Part shown: piece by piece, positions 34,911 to 47,225 of the stretch
How positions within the stretch are numbered: position 1 is the stretch's first letter
Layout: each line of letters begins with the position of its first letter
Assembly (NCBI GenBank): GCA_039707655.1
Contig: CM077666.1
Coordinates: 308,104,166-308,168,165, forward strand
Source of the DNA: Elymus sibiricus
Lineage: Eukaryota > Streptophyta > Magnoliopsida > Poales > Poaceae
Direction of reading: 5' to 3'
Length of the DNA: 64,000 bases
Notes under the pieces: generated by a model
What the model was told of the DNA's origin: nothing
What the model saw: only the letters and a program-made list of their open reading frames with translations
Databases searched by the model: none
Position numbers and translations under genes: made by a program

Positions 34911-35131
34911 TTTTTGGTTATGGGCGAGGGGGCCTCTTCGCCTGGTTTTTTTTCGTTTCGTGCGAGGGGAGCCTTTTCATCTGGTTTTCTTATGAGTTAC
35001 GTGAGAGGGGAGTGTGGTTGCATTGTTTTCTTTGGTGGTGGGAGGAGGGACAAAAAAACCAGACGAAGGTGGGAGGTGGGACGAAAAAACCCCGGAACGG
35101 AGACTACCAACTGCTCCATTAGGAGTAGAGA

Positions 35132-36380
35132 TAAGAGGGTTGTCAATCCTCTTAGCGGTTATTTGCAAGGATTAAATCTTATAGAGATAAATAGATAAAC
35201 TAAAATACTAATTAAAAATAAAAGTAAATAAATTGCAGCAAGGTATTTTTAGGTTTTTATATATGATAAAGTAGACCCGGGGGCCATAGTTTTCACTAGA
35301 GGCTTTTCTCTCGAACACATAGCATACGGTGGGTAGACAAATTACTGTTGGGCAATTGATAGAAAAGCAAATAATTATGATGGATTCATGGCAATGATCA
35401 TGTATATAGGCATCATTTCCGAGACAAGTAGACCGACTCCTGCCTGCATCTACTACTATTACTCCACCCATCGACTGCTATCCAGCATGCATCTAGGGTA
35501 TTAAGTATGAAACAGAGTAACGCCTTAAGCAAGATGACATGATGTAGACAAAGTAAACTCAAGCAATATGATTAAACCCCATCTTTTTATCCTTAATGGC
35601 AACAATACAAATACGTGTCATGTCCCCTTCTGTCACTGGGATTGAGCACCGCAAGATTGAACAAGCAGAGACAAATCAATCTAGTAGGCCAAACCAAATC
35701 CATAGATCGGAGAGAAATACAAAGCTATAATAATCATGCATAAAGGAGTTCAGAGAAGACTCAAATATTTCTCATGAATAATCTAATCATAAACTCACAA
35801 TTCATCGGATCCCAACAAACACACCGCAAAAGAAGATTACATCGGATAGAACTCCAAGAACATCGAGGAGAACATGGTATTGAAGATCAAAGAGAGAGAG
35901 AAGAAGCCATCTAGCTACTAACTATGGACCCGTAGGTCTATGGTAAACTACTCACACAACGTCGGAAGGGCAGCAAGGTTGATGAATAAGCCCTCCGTGA
36001 TCGATTCCCCCTCCGGCAGGGTACCAGAAAAGGCCTCCAGATGGGATCGCGGAAGAACAGAGGCTTGCAGCGGCGGAAAGGTTTTCTCTTCTGTCTCTCT
36101 TGTATATTAGGAATATTTGGGAATTTATAGCGCAGGAATTAGGTCAGGAGGGGCAACAAGGGGCCCACAAGCCTGGGGGGCGCGCCCTACCCCCCTGGGC
36201 GCGCCCTCCAGGCTTGTCACCTCCTCGTGGCTCTTCTGGTCTTCTCTCGAAGCTTCGTGGGTCTCTTCTGGTCCAGAAAAAAATAATCCAAAGTTTTTTT
36301 TCTCGTTTGGACACTTTTTGATAATGATTTTCTGAAAAGGCAAAAACAAGCAGAAAATAGCAACTGGCACTAGGCACTGG
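35132..36380 (-). repeat. Minus-strand Gypsy LTR, part 2
   Basis: This continues the LTR begun at 18314-18501 after the Helitron. It contains the strong inverted repeat ACAAGCCTGG (36167-36176) and CCAGGCTTGT (36208-36217), also seen in the other Athila-type LTRs of the window. It is cut at 36380 by the next LTR, so its 5' end is missing. Confidence 0.75.
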
Positions 36381-37685
36381 TGTAACACCCCTATGTAATG
36401 AGCTACAGTGATCCTCAAGATTATGCTAAGTCATTTTGATTTGCAAGGCTTGATCGCATTTGAATCATATCTCATTTCAAATTCCAATTCAAATTCCAAT
36501 TCAAATTGAAATTCAAATATGAGGTGAAAATAAATGTTGTTGAAATTTGGAAACTAAATAGTTCATAATTTTGGAAATATTCCATAACTATTTATGTTCA
36601 GGAAAACAACATCACCTAAATTCCCTAGATGACTCTAACATCTTGAAAACAGGGCCAACAACACCTTTTTGACTCTAATAAATGCAATACAAATTCAAAT
36701 GAAATCATTGGGCCCTCAAACCTTTTTGTGGCAGTGGGAAATATTGCATATCATTTATTGAGACAAGTGCTACATTTTACAAAACTCATTTGGAGCCTTT
36801 TTAAAATGCAAAACAACAGTGGAAATAAGAAGCAGAAAAAGAAAAGAAAAAGGGCCCTAAGCTACTGCGCACTCAAGCCTGTGGGCTACATCGCCGGCCC
36901 AGCCCACTCCCCCCTGTCTTCTCCTTTCTCCCGCCTCTCTCCTCGTTGTCACCACGCGCGCACGCCGCGCCCTGGCCCCCCCTCTTGCTGCTCGACAACG
37001 TGCCGCTACAGGGCCGCGGAGGGCTAGATGATCTTGTCTGCGACCCCTGGGTAAAACCCTGGACGCCACAACTCCCCCCATCTCTCTGCTTCTTCCTCTC
37101 CCGCCATGGCCGCCTCTGTCATTGCCGTCCGCTGCTCGCCCGCGTAGCCACCGCACTCCCCGTGACTCGCCGCCATGTCAAGAAGCTCCGCCTTGCTCCA
37201 CTGCGTCGCCTGGTGCCACCCGCTGGAGCTGGGAGCTCCTGCTTCGGCCGCTTCCTCCTCGTCTTCTTCCTCGGGCGCCGTAGATCGCCGTCGCCGCGTC
37301 ACATGCTCCGAGCCTCCCCCGAGCCCATCTTGCACCCCTACAGGCTCTCGGTGAGCCTCTGCTTCCTTCCCTTCCTCTCTCGCCGTCGTTTGCCTTCTCT
37401 AGCCACCGCCGCCGTGCCCGTGCTCTGCTCGCCGCCGTTGCTGCAAGCGCCGCATGTCAGAGCTTGATCAAAAGCAACCGCCGCCAGTGCTCGACACCGG
37501 CGACGTTTTTGACCTCCCCCCGGCGAAGCTGACCCCACCGTTGGATGCGGCGCGGCTCCCTCGTTCGAACACAAGTGAAAACGCGCGATTTGGTTAACCA
37601 TAGTGAAAATCTGACGCTCGCCGGCGCGCTCCGCCGTGTTCGGGCTCGCCGGAGCTACTCCGGTAGCCGGCGCTAGCGTGGCGCC
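36381..37685 (+). repeat. Tekay/Fatima-like Gypsy LTR, left part (split by the tandem array)
   Basis: It starts TGTAACACCCCTATG, the start of many Triticeae chromovirus LTRs. An AT-rich stretch with repeated ATTCAAATTC-like units (about 36470-36520) is followed by GC-rich sequence with spurious open frames. It continues at 60757 after the inserted array. The family name is from memory. Confidence 0.6.
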
Positions 37686-37876
37686 TGTGGCGTCCCGCCT
37701 GAATACCACTGTAGCCAGACGGTCGCCGCACACGCCAGCCCAAGAGATCACTCTGGCGTGCGCGTTTACAACAAGTATCATGAACACATGCCTTCTATTA
37801 ATGAATATATCAGTCTTACATGATATATTACAAGGGGAATGGCAGCGGAAAAGCTCTATCTAAGGCAGCATGGTCC
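37686..37876 (-). repeat. Array: truncated LTR copy 0
   Basis: These first 191 bp (plus strand) of the LTR equal 39974-40164. The text then jumps into interior sequence at 37877-37879, so about 4.35 kb of LTR and 0.6 kb of interior are deleted. Confidence 0.88.
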
Positions 37877-37878
37877 AT

Positions 37879-39973
37879 GCCCGTATTCACGATGAGATGC
37901 TGGCTGCATTGTTGTGGCCGTATATGCAAGAGTCTGACAAGGATTGGCAATATCACCTTGTCTGTGGAGCTTTACTTCATTGACCGTCGCGGAGATTGTT
38001 TATTCAAGACTTCCTTGTTCTTGGGGGTTCCTTTTTGGGGAACTTGTCATGACCTACCATCATGGCTCCTTGGTCATATCCCAGCTTGTTGGGCTTGTAT
38101 TCACAATTACTCCTGCATATCTCGTAGGGATTGCTGTGTTCACATCCTTGCTTCAAACTATGGGGCCGATGTTTTTCTGAACACAGTCATTCCGTATACG
38201 AGTGGCTCGCATGAACTGATCCACTGGACTGCATGCTCACAACATATGCAGAGGTAGGATAAATCCCTTTCATAACCACTGAGTTCTGAGGCGGACGTGT
38301 GTAAGGCTAGTTCGTGCTTCTGACAGGATTGTTGTGGGCACGTTGGCGTGCTGAAGAAGGTTGAATACCTTATGCTCGAAGCTTCTGCCAAGGTAGCGTG
38401 CCGACGAAGGCTGGGTATCGTACCTCAGAAGTTTCCCCTCATGTTGCTTACTGCGGAAAATCAGGTGCCTTATGCTGAAAGCTTTCCGCGGTAGCGGGTT
38501 GAGGAAGATGGGAGTGCCGTATCCCAGAAGATTTTCTCACCAAGTGGTGTAGCAAGGAGGATTAGGAGTCTTGCGTTGTAAGCTTCTTCCGATAGCTTAC
38601 GGAGGGAGGCTGGGTTGCTTATATCAGAAACCCTTGTCTAAAAATGTCCTGTCGGTCATGCACACCGCTAATTCTTCTGTTGGTCTGATCATTGTTGCTG
38701 TCGAGGTTGCACAACTGATACAGACTTCATGTTGGTAATTAATTTGGAACACCCTTTGCATTCAAACCAAGTGTTGGCGGTAGTGAGCAGTTGACGGATA
38801 ATTCCCTTTGGTTTAGCTGAGCTTCCAGGTAGGTGAAATTCTCATTGATTCTGGGCAGCCGTGAACTTATCCATATTTCTCGCAAATCTTGTTCACATGC
38901 CCAGAAATTTTTGTATATGCACTGATAACTTCCCAGAATATGCTTTGGAATTCGTATTAACATACCAGAGTTTTGTTGTCACTCTCGGCACCTTCACATT
39001 CTTGAAACATGTCTTCTGTGGATAATAAATAATTCTGGAGTCCATTGAGAAAAGACTCAAGGTTCACTCCACTGGCTAAGATAATCCTTGTGTCGAGGAC
39101 GAAATAATATGTCCCTGTTGGTGTCCATTACTGATAGCTCATCTGGCTGTTCTTTTGTGATCAATTCTGAGACAAACTCTCTCAGGCATATTCTGACCTT
39201 GTCTGTAGCACGCAAATTCTGCTTCTGGCCCATTCTTCCTTCTTGACAGATCCGGTGTTGGTGTTTTGAACATCATGTAGTTGACTTGGCTCTTGCGGAA
39301 TTTGGATTATTGGGTATTATCTAAGTTGTGTGTTGGTCTTCTTGACAGCACTTTCGGATGGATCCAGTCAGAGCGAAAGAACGGAACCGACAAAAGAAGC
39401 AAAACCGCGAAAAAACAAAAAGCAAATAAAGCTCAAATTTTGCGGACCTTACACATGTGGCCGAAGATCCACTAGTATAACTAGTATAGCGCACTCGATG
39501 CACCTCTAAGGATTTAGAAGCAAAACCACACAATGCTCCTGGTAGCAATTGGGGTCATGCTCCTACTACTTCCTTAGGGAACATCAAACTCGACGCACGA
39601 CCATAGCCAAAGTGGCTTAGTCGACGATCCTCGGGTTGCCGGGGAAAAGATGGAATTATAGGCGTTTCCCAAAGGAAACTGGATTTAAGGAGAGAAAGGC
39701 CATGGTTAGCAAGCAAGGTGGGGATATCTGGTTTTCCTAGGGGTTCAGGGCTCACGGGTCGTTGCCTGGTGCAAACATTTCACACCGGAGGCAAAGGCCA
39801 CGAGAGTTGGGGTCTGATGGAGCCAAAAATCCTATGGGGTTGCCTTATGGTCAATAGTAGCCGTGCCTGTTCGGCAAAGATGGCTGAAATCCATCTGGGC
39901 TTTCTACTGATCAAGAGGCAATGAAGTCTGGCTAGGGGTAACCTACGGTCAGCCTGGCTCTGATACCATCCGT
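37879..39973 (-). repeat. Array: partial internal domain copy 0
   Basis: It corresponds to about 45130-47225 of the complete interior and ends with the primer site (39953-39968). It carries private variants, such as GTGTAAGGCTAG near 38300 where the others read GTGTCTGGGCTAG. Confidence 0.88.
39953..39968 (-). other. Primer-binding site, initiator tRNA-Met, array unit 1
   Basis: The minus strand reads TGGTATCAGAGCCAGG, five bases from the LTR end at 39974. Identical sites precede the LTRs at 47226 and 54479. Confidence 0.88.
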
Positions 39974-41504
39974 TGTGGCGTCCCGCCTGAATACCACTGT
40001 AGCCAGACGGTCGCCGCACACGCCAGCCCAGGAGATCACTCTGGCGTGCGCGTTTACAACAAGTATCATGAACACAGGCCTTCTATTAATGAATATATCA
40101 GTCTTACATGATATATTACAAGGGGAATGGCAGCGGAAAAGCTCTATCTAAGGCAGCATGGTCCTGGTGCGGCTCCAATCCACAGGGATCTGACTGGGTT
40201 ACTCTTCTAGCCCGCGAACACTCTGGCTCCTCGCTAGGGGTCATCGAATCCTTAGGTGAACCTGGCCACATTGAAGGCCGCTGAGTACTTTTGAATGTAC
40301 TCGCAAGCAAACCAATCCAACATATACACCAAGCAAAGCAAACCATGGCATTCAAGCATGCACTTGTTATCTTAATAGTATTAACTATCATGGTATGATA
40401 GGATTATCTAGCAAGATTAATCATCTAGCAACATTAATCATCATGACATAGCGGGATTATCTAGCATGTAAACTATCAAAGTAACCGCGGTATAACGAAG
40501 ATAAAGCATATCAAGTAATTAATCCACACTATGAATATGTCATGATCCACACCAAATCCAAGTACTGTGGTCATCCGACCACTCACCTCATAGCCATCGC
40601 ATGGCCAACACCATATACCTGACATCACCCGATGTCCATGCATCTGCACTATAAGTCTGCCAAATCATACCTCTCTCTGGTTCAGTTTTAACAATACATT
40701 ATATAGTTTGTTCCTCCAGACTCGACACAGACCAAATAGGGGCCTATACGAACTGTCCATGACCGAGGACGCGGCTATTCGAATAGATTTACACTCTGCA
40801 GAGGTTGTGCACTTTACCCACACCATGGAGCGCCTGGCCTCGTACTTTAGTACATGTTCCCATTCGGGTGGACCAGTGCTGCTCCAACAAAACCTTGTCT
40901 ATTGCCTAGCACTCTTACGGTCCCTCCGACAATCATACCCTCCCAGGGTCATGTCCTGGGTGGCCCCTGTGTCACCCCGTGACACCTGCCACTGTCGTGG
41001 CCAAACAAAACTGTCCCAAACGGGGACTTGAGCTCAAATAACTTAACTGGGCTCACAAGGTTATCGCCGCCTACCGGGCCAGGGTAGCACGCACGCATAA
41101 CCTTCCCTAGTTGGAGGTACCGACAAGAGGCAGGACAATAGACCAAGCTAGGGCCTCCCCATCCAGGCAAATGTGGTTGCACGGGTAAGCTCGGATAGGT
41201 GACACTATGACTCGATCCAGCCGACGGAGGAGGTTGTTATTATTAAGTCACATTCTTTAATATTGCAATAATAGTAACTATGCATGATGTAACAACTATG
41301 AAAGCATAACAACCTATCTCCATACAATATCACAGCGAGTCATTAATGAGACAATATTTAAATGGAAAATTATCACTTTACAAGGCTTAGCTGTAAGTGA
41401 CAACCATCTGAACCCTTGCATGAAACCGACCAATAAACCAGTAGCCACCAGAATGGTCTTTACAACTCAGATCTGGGACGTTACCGGAATAACTCAACCC
41501 CGGC

Positions 41505-41735
41505 TCAAGACGGCTGAAAAGCAGCTCAGAGCATGAGACGGTGTTGATAAAAAGAGTGTAGCGGTTCCCTAAGACGGCCGAAAAACAGCTCAGAGCATAG
41601 GGTCACCGCTACAGAAAGAAATTCAACAGCTGTCCGAGACGGCCGAAAAGCAGCTCAGAACACGGGCCAGTTGTTGAAAAGAGAAATATAAAGTCGGCAT
41701 CCACCCCGGACGGCCGGAAGCAGCTCAGAACACAG
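41505..41735. repeat. Degenerate tandem repeat inside the LARD-like LTR
   Basis: Four units of about 62-70 bp each carry GACGGCYGAAAAGCAGCTCAG-like cores (near 41510, 41573, 41638, 41708). Copies in the other LTRs are at +7252 and +14505. Confidence 0.75.
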
Positions 41736-42822
41736 GCGTGGTGCCGTCATCAAAGAAAGGCAAACAAGGGTTCACTGGCGTCACATACAACTCACCACTA
41801 TGCACACAAGCATAAGCATATTAATTTCAACACGCAAGAATAACATAGAGCAATGCTTTAGGGCATATATTAGATGGTCGGCTTGCCTGGGGGGTGAAGA
41901 GATGCTCCGAAAGAAGTGCGATCACCTCGCGGAAGAATTCGCCGGAAAGGGTTCCCTCTCGGAGGGGCTGAATAAGGGCAGGGGCAAAATGGGCATTTTC
42001 AGAAAGTGTGAAAACATTATGAAAATGATACCATCGGAACGGGCTCGGCGAACTGAAGGCGTGAGCGTTGGATTCACCTGAATCGGAGTTACGGATGAAA
42101 AGATATAGCAGATTAACCATTCAGGGTCCTTTCTGTAAAACTTTTATTCACATCTAGGTCCCTGAACGGTTTTCCTGCGAATAAAAAGAAATGACACTGT
42201 GCAGCTGGGCCGTTCTGGGCCGAAAGCGGCGGAGGCACTGGCCTCGGCTGCACAGCGCAGCCGTCGCCGCTCCCCTGGGCCGGCCCAACCACTGCTCTTT
42301 TAAAAAAACAGAGGGGAGGGGCGCTGGGCCACTGGCACGCGGGGCCCGCCTGCGGAGTCTTCGTCCACTTCCCGCTCGCGCACCCGACCGAGAGAAAGGG
42401 CGACTCCAGCGACGATTGCCGGAGCCACAGACCATCCCCGGCGATGCTCCGCCTACTGGCATGCTCAGGAAATCTGGCTGCACCCATCCCTGGGTGACAT
42501 GGTCGCCGGGGAGCACTGGAGCAGGCGAGGCATCGGCCGTGGCGGAGGGCATCTCCGGCGAGCTCAGGCTCGGAGCTCCGGTGGTGGAGAGGCGAGGAGG
42601 AAGTCGGGCAGGGCTCCGGCTAGGTCAGGGGAGACCTTTGGTGGAAATAGGAGAGGAGAGGGGCAACGGCTTGCCCGAATTCGAGCAGAGGCCGTGGGCA
42701 GCCATGGCGGCGATGTGGTGGCAGGGGAGCTCCTCGAGCTCCAATGGCTGGTCGGGAAGGAGGCTAGGAGGTCGGAGAGGGGCTGGGAGTGGTTGAGTGG
42801 CTCGGGGAGGGCACGGCCGTGG

Positions 42823-42832
42823 CTATTTATAG
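42823..42832 (-). promoter_or_regulatory. LTR TATA box, array LTR 1
   Basis: The minus strand reads CTATAAATAG between GC-rich flanks. Transcription would run toward the primer site, leaving about 2.8 kb of R-U5. The same box recurs 7252 and 14505 bp downstream. Confidence 0.6.
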
Positions 42833-44513
42833 CCGCGGGGAGGGAAGGTGATAAGCTCGGCCGCTGGCGTTCTTATCGGCTCACTGGAGCTCAGGGACAT
42901 GCGGAGGACGGAGGCAATGTCAGCAGGGGCTCTGGGAGATTGGAGAAGCCTCGGATGCATTCGAGAGGGCTCGGGGAGGAAGGGGACAGAGGGGAAGACG
43001 ACGGCGACGGTCACGGGCGGAGCAGTGCCATGGCAGTACTCGCCGCGGCATGGGAAGGAAGAAAACGGAGGGGGAGATGACCCGAGAGGAGGAAGTAGAC
43101 GACGGGGGAGCTGCTGGACATGAATGGACAAGCCAGGGCAGCCTGAGCTGGCTGGCCCGACGCGACGAACACGCGGTGCACAGTTTCTGCGTGCAGCTCA
43201 CGCGGTCACCACGGGCATGTCGTGTTCTGGCCCTCCTCTGGGTGCCAAATCTTGTCAAACACGGAAGGCATTGATCATATAGATGAGACGGGTCATTGAA
43301 TGGACCAGGATTGCTCTAGAGTGGCCGGGGTGATCCAGAACAGTTTCTGGTCAGAATCTTGGGCAGGAAGTTGTGGTTAAACAGAGGAGCCAATGAGCTA
43401 GAAAAGTTGTCACAGGGAAATGTGGTAGGAAGGAGCAGAGTCTGGCAAAATTTGAAGCAATTTGGACCTCATTTGCATATACTTCCTTTGTAATGCAAAA
43501 TTTGGTCCAGAATCTTGACTTTGAAGCTGCACTCAAATGTCTTGATGAAATGAACTGAATTTTGGTGTAGGGTGATGATTTGGATATGTGAAGGTGCTGG
43601 AAAAATTTCAGCTCAATTGGAAATGCCAAAGTGGTACTTCCTTCACAGAGCTTGGATCTGGACAGAAACTAGATGGAATTTTTGAGAGAAAATGGCTAGG
43701 TGAAATGATGTGAATTTTTGCATGGTCACATAATTTAGGGAATGTGAGGTCCTGGATTAATTTGAGAATTTTTGAAGCAATATAAAATATAGTTTCTTCA
43801 CAACCTCAAAATAAATCCAGAAACAAGAATTGGATGATGCTCTCAAAATTTGATCTGTGGAACTTGGGATCTTGATGGAAATGGTGAAGATATGGATATG
43901 GGATGCTCCACAAATTATTTGGGATTTTTCCTGGCTACCAAAATGGTAGCTCCTTTGGAAAGTGCCCAAATTGCAATATTGGCTTTAAATAGGAAAAGGC
44001 AATTTCCCTTATTTAATTATGGCCAATATTTTTATTGGAGCTCAATATGATCACAAAGAATATCTCCACAAGTTTTCATGAACTTTGGAGATGGATAGAT
44101 ATTTTCCTGGATTTAATTTCTTTAACGGGCAAAAAAAGGAATTAATTTTAAATGAAAAATATTGCAAATGACTTGGCAATATTTTTGCATATCCAAGGTT
44201 TAAAAAGATAGGATGATCACTGGGAGAAATTTGGGAGGCAAAAGATCAAAGGAAGTTGGGGTTCCTTTGTAACGGAAGGAATTAGGGTTTCCCTTCCGGT
44301 AACTCGGAAGGTAGGGTTTCGGTGGCAAAATCCTGAGAAAATATCTGGGTGGCTAGGTTGGTCTAGAGGGAATCTCTGGTTGGGTAGGAAAGGCAAGGCT
44401 AAATGACCATCTTCATATACCCAAGAGCGAGAGAAAATTTGACAACATCGAAAAAAAATACGGGAGTCAAATCCCGCAAAGGAAAAAAAAGGAGCGAAAA
44501 CCAGCGTGTCACA

Positions 44514-47225
44514 AACCTACCCCCCTTAAGAAAATCTCGTCCTCGAGATTTCCGGGCTTACCTCCCGGCTAAGGGGAACTTACCTGTGTACGACTTGGAT
44601 CCATCAGTTGTCTTGTCTTCATTGGTTTACTGACCTTTTTACTGCCTCTTCTGATGGCTCAGGGATTGTCTTTTCCAACGTTTGTATTGAATCCTTCTCT
44701 TTCCTGTCAGTTGTACCTTTTGTCCTGGTAACCTGTTGCTTGGTGGGGTAGCAGTAGTACCGACAAATAGCTTGGTTTCCAGGGCCTGGAGCTAGCTGCT
44801 TCGGATTTTATTGCGATACTTCGTACACTGATTGCCAATGGCAAGTCATCTTTTCTTGACACATGGCTCATATGCTCGTATGGCCTCGAGTGACTGGGGA
44901 TGGCTTTCTTTCAGTCTGACTGTGGGTTCCGTACGAGGTGTTCCCTTCTGTCTCTTGCATTCTGACTTCGCCCTTAGGTGATTTCCAACTGAAATGTCGG
45001 GCCTGCTCACAAAGTAATCATAGACGGTAATCTCTGAGATGGGTCTACCATATATAGCCTATGTGGTCCTTGCTATGACCACTAAGCTGACATAGTATGG
45101 CTGAGCATAACCTCTGATCTTGGCTGATGGCCCGTATTCACGATGACATGCTGGCTGCATTGTTGTGGCCGTATATGCAAGAGTCTGACAATGATTGGCA
45201 ATATCACCTTGTCTGTGGAGCTTTACTTCATTGACCGTCGCGGAGATTGTTTATTCAAGACTTCCTTGTTCTTGGGGGTTCCTTTTTGGGGAACTTGTCA
45301 TGACCTACCATCATGGCTCCTTGGTCATATCCCAGCTTGTTGGGCTTGTATTCACAATTACTCCTGCATATCTCGTAGGGATTGCTGTGTTCACATCCTT
45401 GCTTCAAACTATGGGGCCGATGTTTTTCTGAACACAGTCATTCCGTATACGAGTGGCTCGCATGAACTGATCCACTGGACTGCATGCTCACAACATATGC
45501 AGAGGTAGGATAAATCCCTTTCATAACCACTGAGTTCTGAGGCGGACGTGTGTCTGGGCTAGTTCGTGCTTCTGACAGGATTGTTGTGGGCACGTTGGCG
45601 TGCTGAAGAAGGTTGAATACCTTATGCTCGAAGCTTCTGCCAAGGTAGCGTGCCGACGAAGGCTGGGTATCGTACCTCAGAAGTTTCCCCTCATGTTGCT
45701 TACTGCGGAAAATCAGGTGCCTTATGCTGAAAGCTTTCCGCGGTAGCGGGCTGAGGAAGATGGGAGTGCCGTATCCCAGAAGATTTTCTCACCAAGTGGT
45801 GTAGCAAGGAGGATTAGGAGTCTTGCGTTGTAAGCTTCTTCCGATAGCTTGCGGAGGGAGGCTGGGTTGCTTATATCAGAAACCCTTGTCTAAAAATGTC
45901 CTGTCGGTCATGCACACCGCTAATTCTTCTGTTGGTCTGATCATTGTTGCTGTCGAGGTTGCACAACTGATACAGACTTCATGTTGGTAATTAATTTGGA
46001 ACACCCTTTGCATTCAAACCAAGTGTTGGCGGTAGTGAGCAGTTGACGGATAATTCCCTTTGGTTTAGCTGAGCTTCCAGGTAGGTGAAATTCTCATTGA
46101 TTCTGGACAGCCGTGAACTTATCCATATTTCTCGCAAATCTTGTTCACATGCCCAGAAATTTTTGTATATGCACTGATAACTTCCCAGAATATGCTTTGG
46201 AATTCGTATTAACATACCAGAGTTTTGTTGTCACTCTCGGCACCTTCACATTCTTGAAACATGTCTTCTGTGGATAATAAATAATTCTGGAGTCCATTGA
46301 GAAAAGACTCAAGGTTCACTCCACTGACTAAGATAATCCTTGTGTCGAGGACGAAATAATTTGTCCCTGTTGGTGTCCATTACTGATAGCTCATCTGGCT
46401 GTTCTTTTGTGATCAATTCTGAGACAAACTCTCTCAGGCATATTCTGACCTTGTCTGTAGCACGCAAATTCTGCTTCTGGCCCATTCTTCCTTCTTGACA
46501 GATCCGGTGTTGGTGTTCTGAACATCATGTAGTTGACTTGGCTCTTGCGGAATTTGGATTATTGGGTATTATCTAAGTTGTGTGTTGGTATTCTTGACAG
46601 CACTTTCGGATGGATCCAGTCAGAGCGAAAGAACGGAACCGACAAAAGAAGCAAAACCGCGAAAAAACAAAAAGCAAATAAAGCTCAAATTTTGCGGACC
46701 TTACACATGTGGCCGAAGATCCACTAGTATAACTAGTATAGCGCACTCGATGCACCTCTAAGGATTTAGAAGCAAAACCACACAATGCTCCTGGTAGCAA
46801 TTGGGGTCAAGCTCCTACTACTTCCTTAGGGAACATCAAACTCGACGCACGACCATAGCCAAAGTGGCTTAGTCGACGATCCTCGGGTTGCCGGGGAAAA
46901 GATGGAATTATAGGCGTTTCCCAAAGGAAACTGGATTTAAGGAGAGAAAGGCCATGGTTAGCAAGCAAGGTGGGGATATCTGGTTTTCCTAGGGGTTCAG
47001 GGCTCACGGGTCGTTGCCTGGTGCAAACATTTCACACCGGAGGCAAAGGCCACGAGAGTTGGGGTCTGATGGAGCCAAAAATCCTATGGGGTTGCCTTAT
47101 GGTCAATAGTAGCCGTGCCTGTTCGGCAAAGATGGCTGAAATCCATCTGGGCTTTCTACTGATCAAGAGGCAATGAAGTCTGGCTAGGGGTAACCTACGG
47201 TCAGCCTGGCTCTGATACCATCCGT
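44514..47225 (-). repeat. Array: complete internal domain 1 (2712 bp, non-coding)
   Basis: It begins (plus strand) AACCTACCCCCCTTAAG, whose reverse is a polypurine tract, followed by the reverse of the GAGGACGAGATTTTC string typical of chromovirus pol ends. It ends with the primer site. No ORF above 121 codons and no retroviral domain is visible. Confidence 0.88.

Larger units (their letters stand above)
18502..35131 (-). mobile_element. Non-autonomous Helitron in reverse orientation (16,630 bp including a nested retrotransposon)
   Basis: On the minus strand the element starts TCTCTACTCCTAATGG at 35131 and ends with a 7-bp-stem hairpin (18531-18512), then ATTCTACTAG, with CTAG at 18505-18502. 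Helitrons start TC, end CTRR about 10-12 bases after a hairpin, and insert between A and T without target duplication. The flanks here are A (18501) and T (35132), and the interrupted LTR reads through cleanly. No Rep/helicase coding sequence is visible, so it is non-autonomous. Subtracting the nested 9531-bp element and its 5-bp duplication leaves about 7.1 kb of Helitron sequence. Confidence 0.82.
39974..44513 (-). repeat. Array: complete LTR copy 1 (4540 bp)
   Basis: It has TG...CA ends. A minus-strand TATA box lies at 42823-42832. A fourfold degenerate repeat lies at 41505-41735. Open frames up to 201 codons occur in the GC-rich part (42190-43260) on both strands but overlap each other and show no domain. 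Confidence 0.9.

Noticed and set aside
37820..38257. 121-145-codon Cys/Trp-rich frame present in every LARD interior
   Set aside because: It is conserved only because the units are nearly identical. It overlaps another open frame, shows no retrotransposon or cellular domain, and in copy 0 begins in LTR sequence across a deletion joint.
42191..43261. Overlapping open frames of 100-201 codons on both strands, repeated in each array LTR
   Set aside because: They overlap in several frames, are rich in Gly/Arg/Ala as expected of GC-rich DNA, show no domain and lie within an LTR around its TATA box. Their repetition reflects the tandem array, not a gene family.
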